Assembly (NCBI RefSeq): GCF_011761355.1
Contig: NZ_JAASRW010000004.1
Location: 485,866-549,865, forward strand
Origin: Paenibacillus lupini
GTDB lineage: Bacteria > Bacillota > Bacilli > Paenibacillales > Paenibacillaceae
DNA length: 64,000 bases
Direction of reading: 5' to 3'
Positions 21,026 to 29,676 of this stretch are shown one piece after another (position 1 is the stretch's first letter; every line of letters starts with the position of its first letter). The position numbers and the translations under genes were made by a program. The notes below the pieces were generated by a model. The model saw only the letters and a list, made by a program, of their open reading frames with translations, made no database searches and had not been told where the DNA came from.

Positions 21026-21906
21026 TACAAATCAACCTCCCTTTTCGACAGCAGCTTAAGCAGAGGGAAGGCCAGCAGAGATACGCCGATAAAGAGAATC
21101 ACGTTGCCCGCTGTAGAAAGGCCGTAGAAACCGCCTTGATATTGTTTATAAATGATAGAAGCGATCAAGTCCGTACTGAAGCCCGGTCCGCCTTTGGTCA
21201 TCGCCCATACGAGGTCGAAGGAACGCAAGCCTCCGATAAAGGCGAGAATAATGACAGAGTTCATCGCGGGAGCAACAAGCGGATTCGTAATATGCTTGAA
21301 TCTGTCCCATGAGTTGCCGCCGTCGATCTGAAGCGCTTCGTAATATTCTTCTGGAATGGACATAATGCCCGCGATAAAAATAACGGTAGCCATGCCGACG
21401 CCTTTCCACACATCAACAATAGCGACGGATAACAAGGCAATGCTTGTATCACCAAGCCAGTCAGGACCAACGATGCCTGCCAGAGACAGGCTTTTATTAA
21501 TCAGACCTTGCGTTGGATGCATCATGCTGCTGAAGGCAATACCAACGGCAATCGTAGATAACAGAGTCGGGAAGAAGACGACAGAGCGCAAATATCCTTT
21601 AATCCGGAGACCGGATGTCAATGCAACCCCAAGTATGAGTCCCAGGACGACTTTAAGGCCGCAGGTTACAACTGCGTAAATCAGTGTATTGCGGAACCCG
21701 ATGTTAAGCGATGATTCCGAGAAGAACGTCTTATAGTTATCAAAGCCGATATAATCCCAGTCCACAAGATCCCATCTCGTCATACTGAAGAAGAAGGACA
21801 TGATGGTAGGCAGCAGGAATAGTACGAAATAGATAATGCCGGCGGGCAACAAAAACTTATACGTATAAAACTTTTTGGAAGTCTTTGTTATGGAAGCCTT
21901 CTGCAT
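21025..21906 (-). CDS. Sugar ABC transporter permease, MalF/UgpA-type
   Basis: A 293-aa membrane permease with an N-terminal helix typical of the family (LLPAGIIYFVLFLLPTIMSFFF) and the EAA motif EEYYEALQIDGGNSWDRFKH. It partners with the MalG-type permease downstream and takes substrate from the lipoprotein encoded upstream. The short gap of ~80 nt to the SBP stop suggests a single transcript. Confidence 0.92.
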   Translation of the reverse strand: MQKASITKTSKKFYTYKFLLPAGIIYFVLFLLPTIMSFFFSMTRWDLVDWDYIGFDNYKTFFSESSLNIGFRNTLIYAVVTCGLKVVLGLILGVALTSGLRIKGYLRSVVFFPTLLSTIAVGIAFSSMMHPTQGLINKSLSLAGIVGPDWLGDTSIALLSVAIVDVWKGVGMATVIFIAGIMSIPEEYYEALQIDGGNSWDRFKHITNPLVAPAMNSVIILAFIGGLRSFDLVWAMTKGGPGFSTDLIASIIYKQYQGGFYGLSTAGNVILFIGVSLLAFPLLKLLSKREVDL

Positions 21907-21988
21907 GGTGAATCTCTCCCATCTTACTTTCTTTACAAAAGCCCTGACCTGCCTGATGAGCAGGGCAGGGCTGCTTGTTTATGCTAAC

Positions 21989-23383
21989 TCACCAGCCGGA
22001 GATACCGAGCTGCTTCGCTTGTTTCTCAACATCTTTGTCATAAGCTTTTGCATTATCTTCTGCGGACTTCATGCCTGCGCCGACTTCAACGGTCAATTGC
22101 GGCAGGCTTGGTCCTTTAAGCGGAGACAAGAACTCGAGTGCCGGTGCGTTATTGCCGTTATCGAAGTAAGGCATCATTTCTTTAACGCCTGCGTAAGCAT
22201 CATCCGGCAGTGTAGCACCTTTGATCACATAAGGACCTTCCGGCTTCGCTTTGCTTGCCAGAAGTGCCATGCCATCCGGTGAAGCGAAGAAGTTAATCCA
22301 TTTTTTCGCAGCTTCGATGTTTTTGCCGTCTTTGTAGATTGCGATTCCAGCAGGCATCCATACCGTCAGAGCGGTTTTGTCCGCGCTGTCAGCTGGTTGT
22401 GCGAATACGCCGATGTCGTCGATTTTATCCGGGTAAGTTGTAAAGATATTAGTGAGTGCAAAAGTCAGCATCGGATATTGTACGCCAGTACCGTCAACGA
22501 GCATTTTGAGCGCTTGGTCATAAGTTGTTGCAAGGTAATCTTTGTTCATATAATCTTTCATTTCGGAAAGCTTCTGGAAGCTGCGCAGTGCGGCTGGTGT
22601 ATCAGCGAATTTGGCTTTATTGTTCGTGAAATCATCGGCAAACGTTGGGGCATCTGCCTGTACGTTTGCGTAGTCAGCCAAGAAAATTAATTGCGAAGTC
22701 CAGCTGTCCTTGTAGGAACCAATGACGGCTGTTTTACCAGCAGCCTTGATTTTATCGCTGTTTGCTTTCAGCTCATCCCATGTTTTCGGAACGCTCAAGC
22801 CAAGCTCCGCATACACCTTTTTGTTGTAAAGCCAAGCACCAGCTTGCGATGCGCCGCTTGGAGCCGCATAGGTTTTACCGTCAACGCTTACTGTCGGCAG
22901 GAAGGAATCCAGTACATTTTGCATGAACGGTTCACTGGTCAAATCTATGAAATATTTCTCAGGCTGCAGCGCCTTGAACAAGGAGCCGGAGTTGTAGAAG
23001 CTCAGGTCGTCCATTTCACCGGTAGCGAGTCTGGTCTTGACCAGGTTGTCGCCTTCATCTCCACCCGGACGGAGGTCAAATTCAGTCTTGATGTTGTAAC
23101 GCTTCTCGATTTCGTCAGCAACTGCTTTAATGCCGTCTGTCGAAGTTTGGTTGTCGATCATCAGCTTCAGAGTGACCGGCTTTTCGTAACGCTCCGAGGC
23201 AGTGTCATTTGATGCAGCCGGAGATTCGGCTGCTGCGTTCTGGCTTGCTTCAGGAGATTTGCTCGCATTAGCGTTTGCAGCTGTGTTGTTATTATTGTTA
23301 TTGCTGCCGCATGCTGTTAAAGCGGAAGTGAGAAGTACTGCTCCTGTCAGAGCGAGAATAGTTTTCTTTTTAGATTGAGCCAT
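21989..23383 (-). CDS. Extracellular sugar-binding lipoprotein of the CUT1 operon
   Basis: A 464-aa family 1 solute-binding protein. The signal ends in the lipobox LTACGSN, followed by an Asn/Ala-rich low-complexity tether (~27-60). EIEKRYNIKTEFDLRPGG, a KTWDELKANSDKIKAAG stretch and a hydrophobic substrate cleft are typical. It is the first gene of a minus-strand operon with two permeases. Its upstream region, shared with the divergent GH78-like gene, carries a cre-like box and an inverted copy of the AGCAGACA motif, so it is probably induced by the neighbouring two-component system and repressed by CcpA. Confidence 0.92.
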   Translation of the reverse strand: MAQSKKKTILALTGAVLLTSALTACGSNNNNNNTAANANASKSPEASQNAAAESPAASNDTASERYEKPVTLKLMIDNQTSTDGIKAVADEIEKRYNIKTEFDLRPGGDEGDNLVKTRLATGEMDDLSFYNSGSLFKALQPEKYFIDLTSEPFMQNVLDSFLPTVSVDGKTYAAPSGASQAGAWLYNKKVYAELGLSVPKTWDELKANSDKIKAAGKTAVIGSYKDSWTSQLIFLADYANVQADAPTFADDFTNNKAKFADTPAALRSFQKLSEMKDYMNKDYLATTYDQALKMLVDGTGVQYPMLTFALTNIFTTYPDKIDDIGVFAQPADSADKTALTVWMPAGIAIYKDGKNIEAAKKWINFFASPDGMALLASKAKPEGPYVIKGATLPDDAYAGVKEMMPYFDNGNNAPALEFLSPLKGPSLPQLTVEVGAGMKSAEDNAKAYDKDVEKQAKQLGISGW

Positions 23384-23482
23384 TAAGATATACCCTCCTT
23401 GTAATGTTCGAGCGTAAACTACGGTTCAAGAAATTGCTGATTAGGTTGGATGTTCGGGGTTCCGGAGCCCTGTGGACCTAAG

Positions 23483-23496
23483 TGTAAAGGCTTTCA
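23483..23496 (-). promoter_or_regulatory. cre-like CcpA site upstream of SBP operon
   Basis: On the minus strand TGAAAGCCTTTACA matches cre at 13 of 14 positions (CC instead of CG at the centre), 100 nt before the SBP start. A weaker 12/14 match, TGTAAGCGCATACG, lies at 23686-23699 before the GH78-like gene. Confidence 0.5.
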
Positions 23497-23511
23497 TTTT
23501 TACTGTTAAGC

Positions 23512-23549
23512 GCCGCATTTTTTAGATGTGTCTGCTTTTTTTAGGTCAC
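23512..23549 (-). promoter_or_regulatory. A-tract/AGCAGACA motif upstream of SBP operon
   Basis: Read on the minus strand, ACCTAAAAAAAGCAGACAC is followed by ATCTAAAAAATGCGGCG: two A-tract elements about 19 nt apart, roughly two helical turns. The arrangement parallels the sites at 15445 and 23601. It begins ~130 nt before the SBP start codon. Confidence 0.5.
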
Positions 23550-23600
23550 CGCGCAGTTACGCGGGGTTTGGGGAGGCAGCCCAAATTAATCGTACACCGC

Positions 23601-23651
23601 ACCTAAAAATAGCAGACATTATCTTGCTTAAACATCTAAAAAAATCGGATG
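23601..23651 (+). promoter_or_regulatory. A-tract/AGCAGACA motif upstream of GH78-like gene
   Basis: ACCTAAAAATAGCAGACAT is followed by ACATCTAAAAAAATCGGAT, 110-160 bp before the GH78-like start. It is the third occurrence of this composite motif. With the copy at 23512 it forms an inverted pair serving both divergent genes. Confidence 0.5.
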
Positions 23652-23760
23652 TTTATCCAAAAAGTAAGACTATTGTGTTATGGTTTGTAAGCGCATACGA
23701 TGATCGTAAGGAATATTGAATATAGCGTTAACAGCAGGAATTTCGGAAGGGGATTTATCC

Positions 23761-25302
23761 ATGCTAATTAATCAATCCATGGTCGATAAGGCAGAGGCCT
23801 TAATACCTGAACTAGTTACTTCACTGGCAGAGCCAAAAGCAGTAGTTGAGATTGTTGCCGATGAGACGGCTTTTCAAGGGTGGAGAGTTGATCAGGCGGA
23901 GAAGCAGAACTGGCAGGAGCAGGTTCTCAGCAAGGGAGACAGCTTTGTTCTGGACTTCGAAGGTCATCTTGTCGGGTATGTGAGCTTAAAGGTAAAAGCG
24001 GTAGGCAGTCCACCTGATGCACCGCTGAAGCTGAAGCTGACGCTTGGTGAAATGCCATGTGAAATCGCAGAGCCTTTCGACAGCTATGATGGCTGGCTGA
24101 GCAGCTCGTGGCTGCAGGAGGAAACGATCTTTATTGATGTTCTGCCGGCTGAAATTAAGCTCCCTAGACGGTACACCTTCCGGTTTATTAAGATTGATGT
24201 TCTTGATACATCGAAGAAATATAACGTGTCGTTCGAGCAAGTGGCGTGTATAGCAGTTACTTCCGGTGATCCGTCTAACATTGCTCCACTGCCGGAAAAG
24301 CTGTCTGATGAGCTCGCTCTGATGGACCAAATAGCAATCAAGACGTTGCAGGACTGTATGCAATCGGTGTTTGAGGACGGCCCGAAGCGGGACCGGCGCT
24401 TATGGATTGGTGATCTAAGGCTGCAGGCACAGGCGAACTATCTTACCTTCAATAACTTCGATTTGGTGAAGCGCTGCTTGTACCTTTTTGCAGGGATGCG
24501 CCTTCCGGATGGAGCAGTTGGGGCATGTGTATTTGAGAAGCCGCATGCTCATGTGGATGATACAAGGCTATATGATTACTCACTGTTCTTCGTAGCTTGT
24601 CTGTATGACTATTATGTAGCATCCGAAGATCTGGAAACGCTGCAGGAGTTGTGGCCAATTGCGCTGGAGCAGATCGAGATAGCAGTGCAGCGGCTGGATG
24701 AGAAAGGAATTGTACGTGATGATGAGACCTGGTGGAGCTTTATCGACTGGCATCCGGATCTGAACAAGCAGGCGCCAACGCAGGGCGTTCTTATTTATTG
24801 TCTGAAACGGGGCTTGGGGCTGGCACGTATCCTTGGTCTGACGGACAAGCAGCAATATATTGAGGGCCAGATTGAACGGGCAACCCAAGCGGCAGTAACG
24901 GAGCTATGGGATGACAAGAAAGGCTTCTTTGTTAGCGGGGTCAAACGTCAGATTTCGTGGGCTTCGCAAATCTGGCTAGTACTCGCTGAAGTGCTGCCTG
25001 TGGAAGAGAATGCCGCGTTACTCAACCGATTGTTCGAGGAGCAGCCAGCAATCGGGATGACCACACCTTATATGTACCATCATCTAATTGAAGCTTTATT
25101 CTCGGTAGGCAGCAGCGAGAAAGCTGCCGAGCAGATGCAAGCCTATTGGGGAGAGATGATCAAGGATGGAGCGGATACGTTCTGGGAGCTGTATAATCCG
25201 GAGGACAAGAAGCTGTCCCCATACGGCAGCAACCTGATCAACAGCTATTGCCATGCGTGGAGCTGTACACCTACGTATTTCATCCGGAAATATTTGATCT
25301 AA
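23761..25302 (+). CDS. GH78-like six-hairpin glycosidase (alpha-L-rhamnosidase-related)
   Basis: A 513-aa cytoplasmic protein. An N-terminal ~170-aa beta-sandwich precedes an (alpha/alpha)6 barrel related to bacterial alpha-L-rhamnosidases. The signature loop reads EDGPKRDRRLWIGD. In characterised GH78 enzymes the equivalent DxPxRDERLGWxGD loop supplies the general acid Glu; here that position is Arg212, while Asp206 and the final Asp are kept. Either the acid comes from elsewhere or the substrate differs. The frame extends to a TTG at 23716, but GGAAGGGGA at 23745-23753 supports ATG 23761. It is divergent from the SBP operon with shared upstream motifs. Confidence 0.75.
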   Translation: MLINQSMVDKAEALIPELVTSLAEPKAVVEIVADETAFQGWRVDQAEKQNWQEQVLSKGDSFVLDFEGHLVGYVSLKVKAVGSPPDAPLKLKLTLGEMPCEIAEPFDSYDGWLSSSWLQEETIFIDVLPAEIKLPRRYTFRFIKIDVLDTSKKYNVSFEQVACIAVTSGDPSNIAPLPEKLSDELALMDQIAIKTLQDCMQSVFEDGPKRDRRLWIGDLRLQAQANYLTFNNFDLVKRCLYLFAGMRLPDGAVGACVFEKPHAHVDDTRLYDYSLFFVACLYDYYVASEDLETLQELWPIALEQIEIAVQRLDEKGIVRDDETWWSFIDWHPDLNKQAPTQGVLIYCLKRGLGLARILGLTDKQQYIEGQIERATQAAVTELWDDKKGFFVSGVKRQISWASQIWLVLAEVLPVEENAALLNRLFEEQPAIGMTTPYMYHHLIEALFSVGSSEKAAEQMQAYWGEMIKDGADTFWELYNPEDKKLSPYGSNLINSYCHAWSCTPTYFIRKYLI

Positions 25303-25310
25303 TATGAGAG

Positions 25311-25356
25311 AAGCCCTCTCCACTTCCAATTAGGAAGAAGAGAGGGCTGCTTTTTT
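25311..25356 (+). terminator. Terminator after GH78-like gene
   Basis: AGCCCTCT...AGAGGGCT outer stem with an inner CTTCC/GGAAG, followed by six T residues. Confidence 0.9.
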
Positions 25357-25364
25357 ACAACTAG

Positions 25365-25505
25365 TTAAGTCACTTCCCGGAAAGTCGTATCGGCTTTCTC
25401 CTGTGTCGTAGAGATCAGGTCGATCCTCAGCACATAATTGTAGTGACGGATGTAGCGGGTAGGATTGTTGTACGACTGAGCTGTTCTCCAGGCCATTGTG
25501 GCCAT
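25365..25505 (-). CDS. 46-aa AbfB-like (CBM42) mini-ORF or remnant
   Basis: A short minus-strand frame, easy to overlook, with a full ribosome site (AAAGGAG, 9 nt before ATG 25505) encoding MATMAWRTAQSYNNPTRY and then IRHYNYVLRIDL...KADTTFREV. The pattern SYN-P-RYIRH-N-LR-D...ADTTF resembles one trefoil repeat of the AbfB arabinofuranose-binding domain, which normally has about 140 residues in three repeats attached to an arabinofuranosidase. It lies 36 nt after the Ssu/Tau-type permease stop in the same direction. It may be the surviving tail of a deleted enzyme gene. The family assignment is from motif recognition only. Confidence 0.5.
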   Translation of the reverse strand: MATMAWRTAQSYNNPTRYIRHYNYVLRIDLISTTQEKADTTFREVT

Positions 25506-25540
25506 AGGAAACAGCTCCTTTTGTTTGTTGCAGCCATATT

Positions 25541-26320
25541 CTAACGCCGGCGAACCGCGGTAGAGTAGATAACACCATACCGGAACAGCAGCTTGCTGCC
25601 GAGCCAGCCGACAACACGGTCTGTTAGGAAGCCCATCAGGCCAAGACTGATTAAGCCGACAAAGATCCAATCTGTTCGGAAGTACAGTCTGGAGTTCCAG
25701 ATCAGGAAGCCAACGCCTTCGTTCGCGGCAATCATCTCAGCACCAATAATCGCCATATAGGAAGTACCCATCGCAAGCCGAATACCGGTGAAGATATAAG
25801 GCGTTGTAGCGGGAATAACGACATGGAGCAAAATCTGCCACTCAGATGCGCCCATACTTCTTGCCGAACGAATCCGGTCTTCCTCGATCGCGAGTACACC
25901 AGTTAAGGTATTAATGATGACGATAAATAAAGTCGCGTACATAATAAGAGCGATCTTCGACTGCTCCCCAATACCGAACCACACCAGGAACAAGGTGATA
26001 AAAGCGATAGGAGGGATGAACCGGACGAAGTTAAGGAAAGGCTCCGCGAATACGCGGATCGCGGTTACTTTGCCAATGGTTAGTCCAATCGGAATCGCAA
26101 TAAGGCTGCCTAACGCCCATCCGGCAAATACTCGGTAAAAACTAATACCGATATATCGCATCAAGGAGCCGTCGCTCATTAGTTCCTGCGCACCTTGCCA
26201 AGTGGCGACTGGGCCGGGAATAATCTCTGGACCATAAATCCATGCACCAATCTGCCAGACGATGAACGTCAACAGCCAGAGCAGAGGAATGGTAACCCAT
26301 TTTTTCTGTAAAATCTTCAC
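25541..26320 (-). CDS. ABC transporter permease, SsuC/TauC-type
   Basis: A 259-aa membrane permease of the nitrate/sulfonate/taurine family with six helices and the ATPase-contact loop (RIRSARSMGASEWQILLHVVIP). A GTG start at 26320 overlaps the ATPase gene by 4 nt and has AAGGAGGA correctly spaced. It follows the ATPase, binding protein and arylsulfotransferase on one minus-strand transcript, so an organosulfur substrate (sulfonate or sulfate ester) is likely. Confidence 0.9.
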   Translation of the reverse strand: MKILQKKWVTIPLLWLLTFIVWQIGAWIYGPEIIPGPVATWQGAQELMSDGSLMRYIGISFYRVFAGWALGSLIAIPIGLTIGKVTAIRVFAEPFLNFVRFIPPIAFITLFLVWFGIGEQSKIALIMYATLFIVIINTLTGVLAIEEDRIRSARSMGASEWQILLHVVIPATTPYIFTGIRLAMGTSYMAIIGAEMIAANEGVGFLIWNSRLYFRTDWIFVGLISLGLMGFLTDRVVGWLGSKLLFRYGVIYSTAVRRR

Positions 26321-27141
26321 GGATACAGTCCTCCTTCCAGCTCGGCATCAAAGTGAGATTGAATCCGGCGATGCAGCTCGTTTAGCGCAGGTGAGGCCGG
26401 GTCACGCGGATACTCGAGCGGAACCTGATAGATGCTTGAAATACGAGCATTAGGACCGGTAGACATCACGGCGATCCGTTCGCCAAGCAGCAGCGCTTCC
26501 TGAATATCGTGTGTGACGAAAATAACGGTCTTTCCGGTCTCCCGCCAAATCTGGCTTAGTTCCTTCTGCATGATTCTTCTTGTCATCGCATCAAGCGCGC
26601 CAAATGGTTCATCCATCAAGAGAATGGCTGGATCATTAGCTAATACGCGGGCAAGCTGGACACGCTGCTTCATGCCGCCGGATAATTCGCGAGGGAATTT
26701 GTTCTCGTGGCCAAACAATCCGACCAGCCGAATATACCGATCCGAAATCTCTTTCCGCTGCTCTTTAGGCATCTTTTTCATTTTTAGGCCAAATTCTACG
26801 TTTTGCCGTACGGTCAGCCAAGGGAAGAGGGAGGAGTCCGCCTGTTGGAAAACAACTGCTCTTTCCTTGCCGGGCTTGTCGACCTCGTCGTTCCCAACGC
26901 GCAGGCTGCCTCCAGTCTTGGAGACAAAGCCTGCAATCATATTAAGCAGCGTAGATTTGCCGCAGCCGCTTGGGCCAAGCAGAACGAAGAACTCTCCGCC
27001 CTTCACGACCAGATCAATATCCTTAATGATATAGTGTACAGATCCACTCGTGCCCGGCTTCAGCTCGGAATAGCTCTTATTCAGCCGTTCAATCGTAATC
27101 GTATTTGGAGATGGATTTGTATTTGTATTTGTATTCAGCAT
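26317..27141 (-). CDS. ABC transporter ATP-binding protein, SsuB/TauB-type
   Basis: A 274-aa ATPase with Walker A GPSGCGKST, signature LSGGMKQR, Walker B ILLMDEPFGALDA and H-loop FVTHDIQEA. The N-terminus carries a curious NTNTNTN run encoded by alternating AAT/ACA codons. GGAGGG precedes the ATG. It energises the permease with which it overlaps by 4 nt and sits 12 nt downstream of the binding-protein gene. Confidence 0.92.
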   Translation of the reverse strand: MLNTNTNTNPSPNTITIERLNKSYSELKPGTSGSVHYIIKDIDLVVKGGEFFVLLGPSGCGKSTLLNMIAGFVSKTGGSLRVGNDEVDKPGKERAVVFQQADSSLFPWLTVRQNVEFGLKMKKMPKEQRKEISDRYIRLVGLFGHENKFPRELSGGMKQRVQLARVLANDPAILLMDEPFGALDAMTRRIMQKELSQIWRETGKTVIFVTHDIQEALLLGERIAVMSTGPNARISSIYQVPLEYPRDPASPALNELHRRIQSHFDAELEGGLYP

Positions 27142-27153
27142 CTGTAATCCCTC

Positions 27154-28191
27154 CTATTCTTTGTAGGTGAATGAATCAGGAAGGGCCTGTTTGATACCGT
27201 CCAGGCTCAGCTTATCGGCTAAGTTGAAGTCTTTCTGGATAATGCCTGCTCCAACCATATAGTTTTTCTGATTCGTCAAGCTGTCGAATGACTGCTGGGT
27301 GAAGCCAACTGTCCAGTTGTTGGTCGCCAAATCCCGAATGGTTGCTTCCTTCGGCTGTTTTGTTTCTTTGAACAGGATATCAGCCGTCTCATCAGGGTTA
27401 GCCGCAATGAACTTCGAGGTTTCATCAAGTGCCTTCAGGAAGTTTGCAATCGCCTGAGGATGATCCTTAATCAAGGAATTAGGAGCGATAAGAGTACCGC
27501 CGATTCGGACCGATGTCTTGGACATATCGGTCAACTCGTGAACACCTTCAATCGCCTTGAATTTATCAACAAGCGTCGCACCTATAACCCAGCTGGCGTC
27601 GATTTCGCCCTTTTTGAGAGCGACATAAGACTCGTCAAAGCCGCCTTGGCCAATTTGTTTGGTATCATCAATGGCTACACCATTATCCTTCAGATACACC
27701 TCCCACAGATAAGGAAGGAAAGTGCCGCGCAGCGTACTGAGCTTCTTGCCCTTCAGTTCTGCTGCAGATGTAATCTCGTCACGGACGAAAAGTTTCCATT
27801 GTGCTGCCGCTTGTTCAGTATCCGTACCTGTTGCTCCGATAATGGAGAATTCACCTTTACTTACAGCATTGAGTGACGGAAAATCTGCGCCCCAGCCGAT
27901 ATCCGCCTGTTTGATGAATAAGGAGTTAATGCCTTCTGCCGGTGTAGCGAAGGTAATAATCTCAGCATCTATGCCGTATTTCTCGAGGAAGCCTTTGTTC
28001 TTCGCAACACGGAAGACGGGATTGGTTGAAGTGTCGGCAATCTTAATTTTGATAGGATCAGCTGCAGCTGCTGCCTGCTGATTGTTATTTGGATCAGCCG
28101 CCGCCTGGCTGGGCTGATTGTCCTTGCCGCCGCATGCGGCAAGGGTGAAAGTAACGGCTATGACTGTAGCTAGGATTCCAAACTTTTTCAT
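27154..28191 (-). CDS. Substrate-binding lipoprotein, SsuA/TauA/NrtA-type
   Basis: A 345-aa binding protein with signal peptide and lipobox (TLAACGG) and an Asn/Gln/Ala-rich tether. Mature-domain features are FRVAKNKGFLEKYGIDAEII, a GADFPSLNAV loop and KKLSTLRGTFLPYL. It delivers substrate to the downstream ATPase/permease. It is placed directly after an arylsulfotransferase gene (11 nt), so an aryl or alkyl sulfate/sulfonate is the favoured ligand; nothing in the sequence fixes this. Confidence 0.9.
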   Translation of the reverse strand: MKKFGILATVIAVTFTLAACGGKDNQPSQAAADPNNNQQAAAAADPIKIKIADTSTNPVFRVAKNKGFLEKYGIDAEIITFATPAEGINSLFIKQADIGWGADFPSLNAVSKGEFSIIGATGTDTEQAAAQWKLFVRDEITSAAELKGKKLSTLRGTFLPYLWEVYLKDNGVAIDDTKQIGQGGFDESYVALKKGEIDASWVIGATLVDKFKAIEGVHELTDMSKTSVRIGGTLIAPNSLIKDHPQAIANFLKALDETSKFIAANPDETADILFKETKQPKEATIRDLATNNWTVGFTQQSFDSLTNQKNYMVGAGIIQKDFNLADKLSLDGIKQALPDSFTYKE

Positions 28192-28202
28192 GGAATTTCC
28201 CC

Positions 28203-29660
28203 TCAGCTTTCTACATCAGATTGATTTGGTTTTTCCTCAATGGTCGGTACGCAGAACGCACCCTCTTCGAAAGATAGAGTTCCGACCACTTCTACAACCG
28301 AGTTAGTTCCTTTTGCTGCGGCGCCTGGTACGCGGTAATCCGCAACATCAAGTGGAATGATGGCCTCTTCTGCTGGTTTTTCAAGCTGCGGTACCCATTC
28401 ATAAGGAACACGGTAAGCCCGGTAGACCATATTGGATTTAATAAATGGATTTTTGTAAGGGGAGACATACTCCCAGACTAGTTCATGCTCACGTGTAACT
28501 TCAAAGATCCGGCCGTCTGCGCCTTCTGTAATGAGGGTATTGCCGTTAGGCAGCCTTTGCGCCGAACTGATATATGGACTGTAGAAACGATAGGAATCGA
28601 GTGGAGCCGTAAATCCAGCTTCAGTTGGCGTATACTGCCATTCGATTTCCAGCGTTACAGGATTAATCTCAAGAATACGCGAGTGGTCGCGTACAGCATT
28701 TTTCAGCCCATCCGGGGATGCTGGATTCGGGTCGCCGTAACCGCCCCAGCCGCCGTTATCAAATACGAGCAGATTGCCTTCGCCAGGCAGACCTTGCGGA
28801 ATAATGTGAGCATGATGCTGACCAATGATCCAGCCAAGATGCTTCACTTCCGGCTTGGAGTAGTCCGGACCAAGCTGCCATACAATCTTGCCGGTTTGAC
28901 GGTCTGTAATGGCGATAATGTTGGATTCCCGCGCATCCCAGATAATGTTGTCCGGGTGGAAACGTTCGTCGCCAGCCTCGTAGAACTTATTTGGGCCAAC
29001 CCAGGAAGCGGAGTTGATATGCATCCAATCGCCGCCAGTGTCGTTGCCGAAGTGACGACCGTTTGGATCGTTAAACAGAACATTTTTGGCAGCCTCATCA
29101 AAGCCCAGCTCTTCAAAATGATCACTTACCGCCCATTGCCACAGGATATTGCCTTCCCAATCAACTTCAATAATGACGTCGTCCAGCAGCAATTTGTCCG
29201 AAATCTCAGGCTTTGTCACGTTGCGGTGGGCAAGGATGAGAGTGCGTCCGCCATTTGTTTGCGGCTCCTGTCCTGGTGCATAATAGCCGACTGGATTGCC
29301 TTCGCGCTGATAATCATGATGCGCACGTGCCATCCATTGCGGCTCATAGCCTGGATCCTCTATGTACTCCAGACGGTTGAATTTCCATACAATCTCGCCC
29401 TCCCAATTCACTTGGACAAGATCGGCTTCGTCCTGGAAGCCATATTTCGGATCACGTTCTTTCGTGCTGCCTACCACATAACCACCTGGCAAAATTTTGT
29501 TCGGGAAGCCGCGAAGCCCTTTCCACAGATGAACCTCTTTACCATTCATATCAATCAGCAGTGCACCTACATTAGCTGCTTGGAAGATTGTGTAGCCGCT
29601 CCACGCTTTCTCAGGCAAATAAACAGTTGCTCCAGTTGGATAAATAGTGGGATGTCCCAT
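28203..29660 (-). CDS. Arylsulfotransferase (ASST family), apparently cytoplasmic
   Basis: A 485-aa beta-propeller protein of the arylsulfate sulfotransferase family, which moves sulfate from an aryl sulfate to a phenolic acceptor without PAPS. Repeated blade motifs (GEIVWKFN, GNILWQWAV, GKIVWQLG, LEIEWQYTP, HELVWEYV) and His-rich loops (RAHHDY, IGQHHAHI) are visible. Most bacterial ASSTs are exported, but no signal peptide is seen here. AAGGAG 8 nt before ATG 29660 sets the start. The frame stays open upstream to 29855 through three 66-bp repeats, which would add three 22-aa repeats if an upstream ATG were used. Co-transcription with an Ssu/Tau importer suggests use of imported aryl sulfates. 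Confidence 0.8.
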   Translation of the reverse strand: MGHPTIYPTGATVYLPEKAWSGYTIFQAANVGALLIDMNGKEVHLWKGLRGFPNKILPGGYVVGSTKERDPKYGFQDEADLVQVNWEGEIVWKFNRLEYIEDPGYEPQWMARAHHDYQREGNPVGYYAPGQEPQTNGGRTLILAHRNVTKPEISDKLLLDDVIIEVDWEGNILWQWAVSDHFEELGFDEAAKNVLFNDPNGRHFGNDTGGDWMHINSASWVGPNKFYEAGDERFHPDNIIWDARESNIIAITDRQTGKIVWQLGPDYSKPEVKHLGWIIGQHHAHIIPQGLPGEGNLLVFDNGGWGGYGDPNPASPDGLKNAVRDHSRILEINPVTLEIEWQYTPTEAGFTAPLDSYRFYSPYISSAQRLPNGNTLITEGADGRIFEVTREHELVWEYVSPYKNPFIKSNMVYRAYRVPYEWVPQLEKPAEEAIIPLDVADYRVPGAAAKGTNSVVEVVGTLSFEEGAFCVPTIEEKPNQSDVES

Positions 29661-29676
29661 GTTCAACAGCTCCTTA

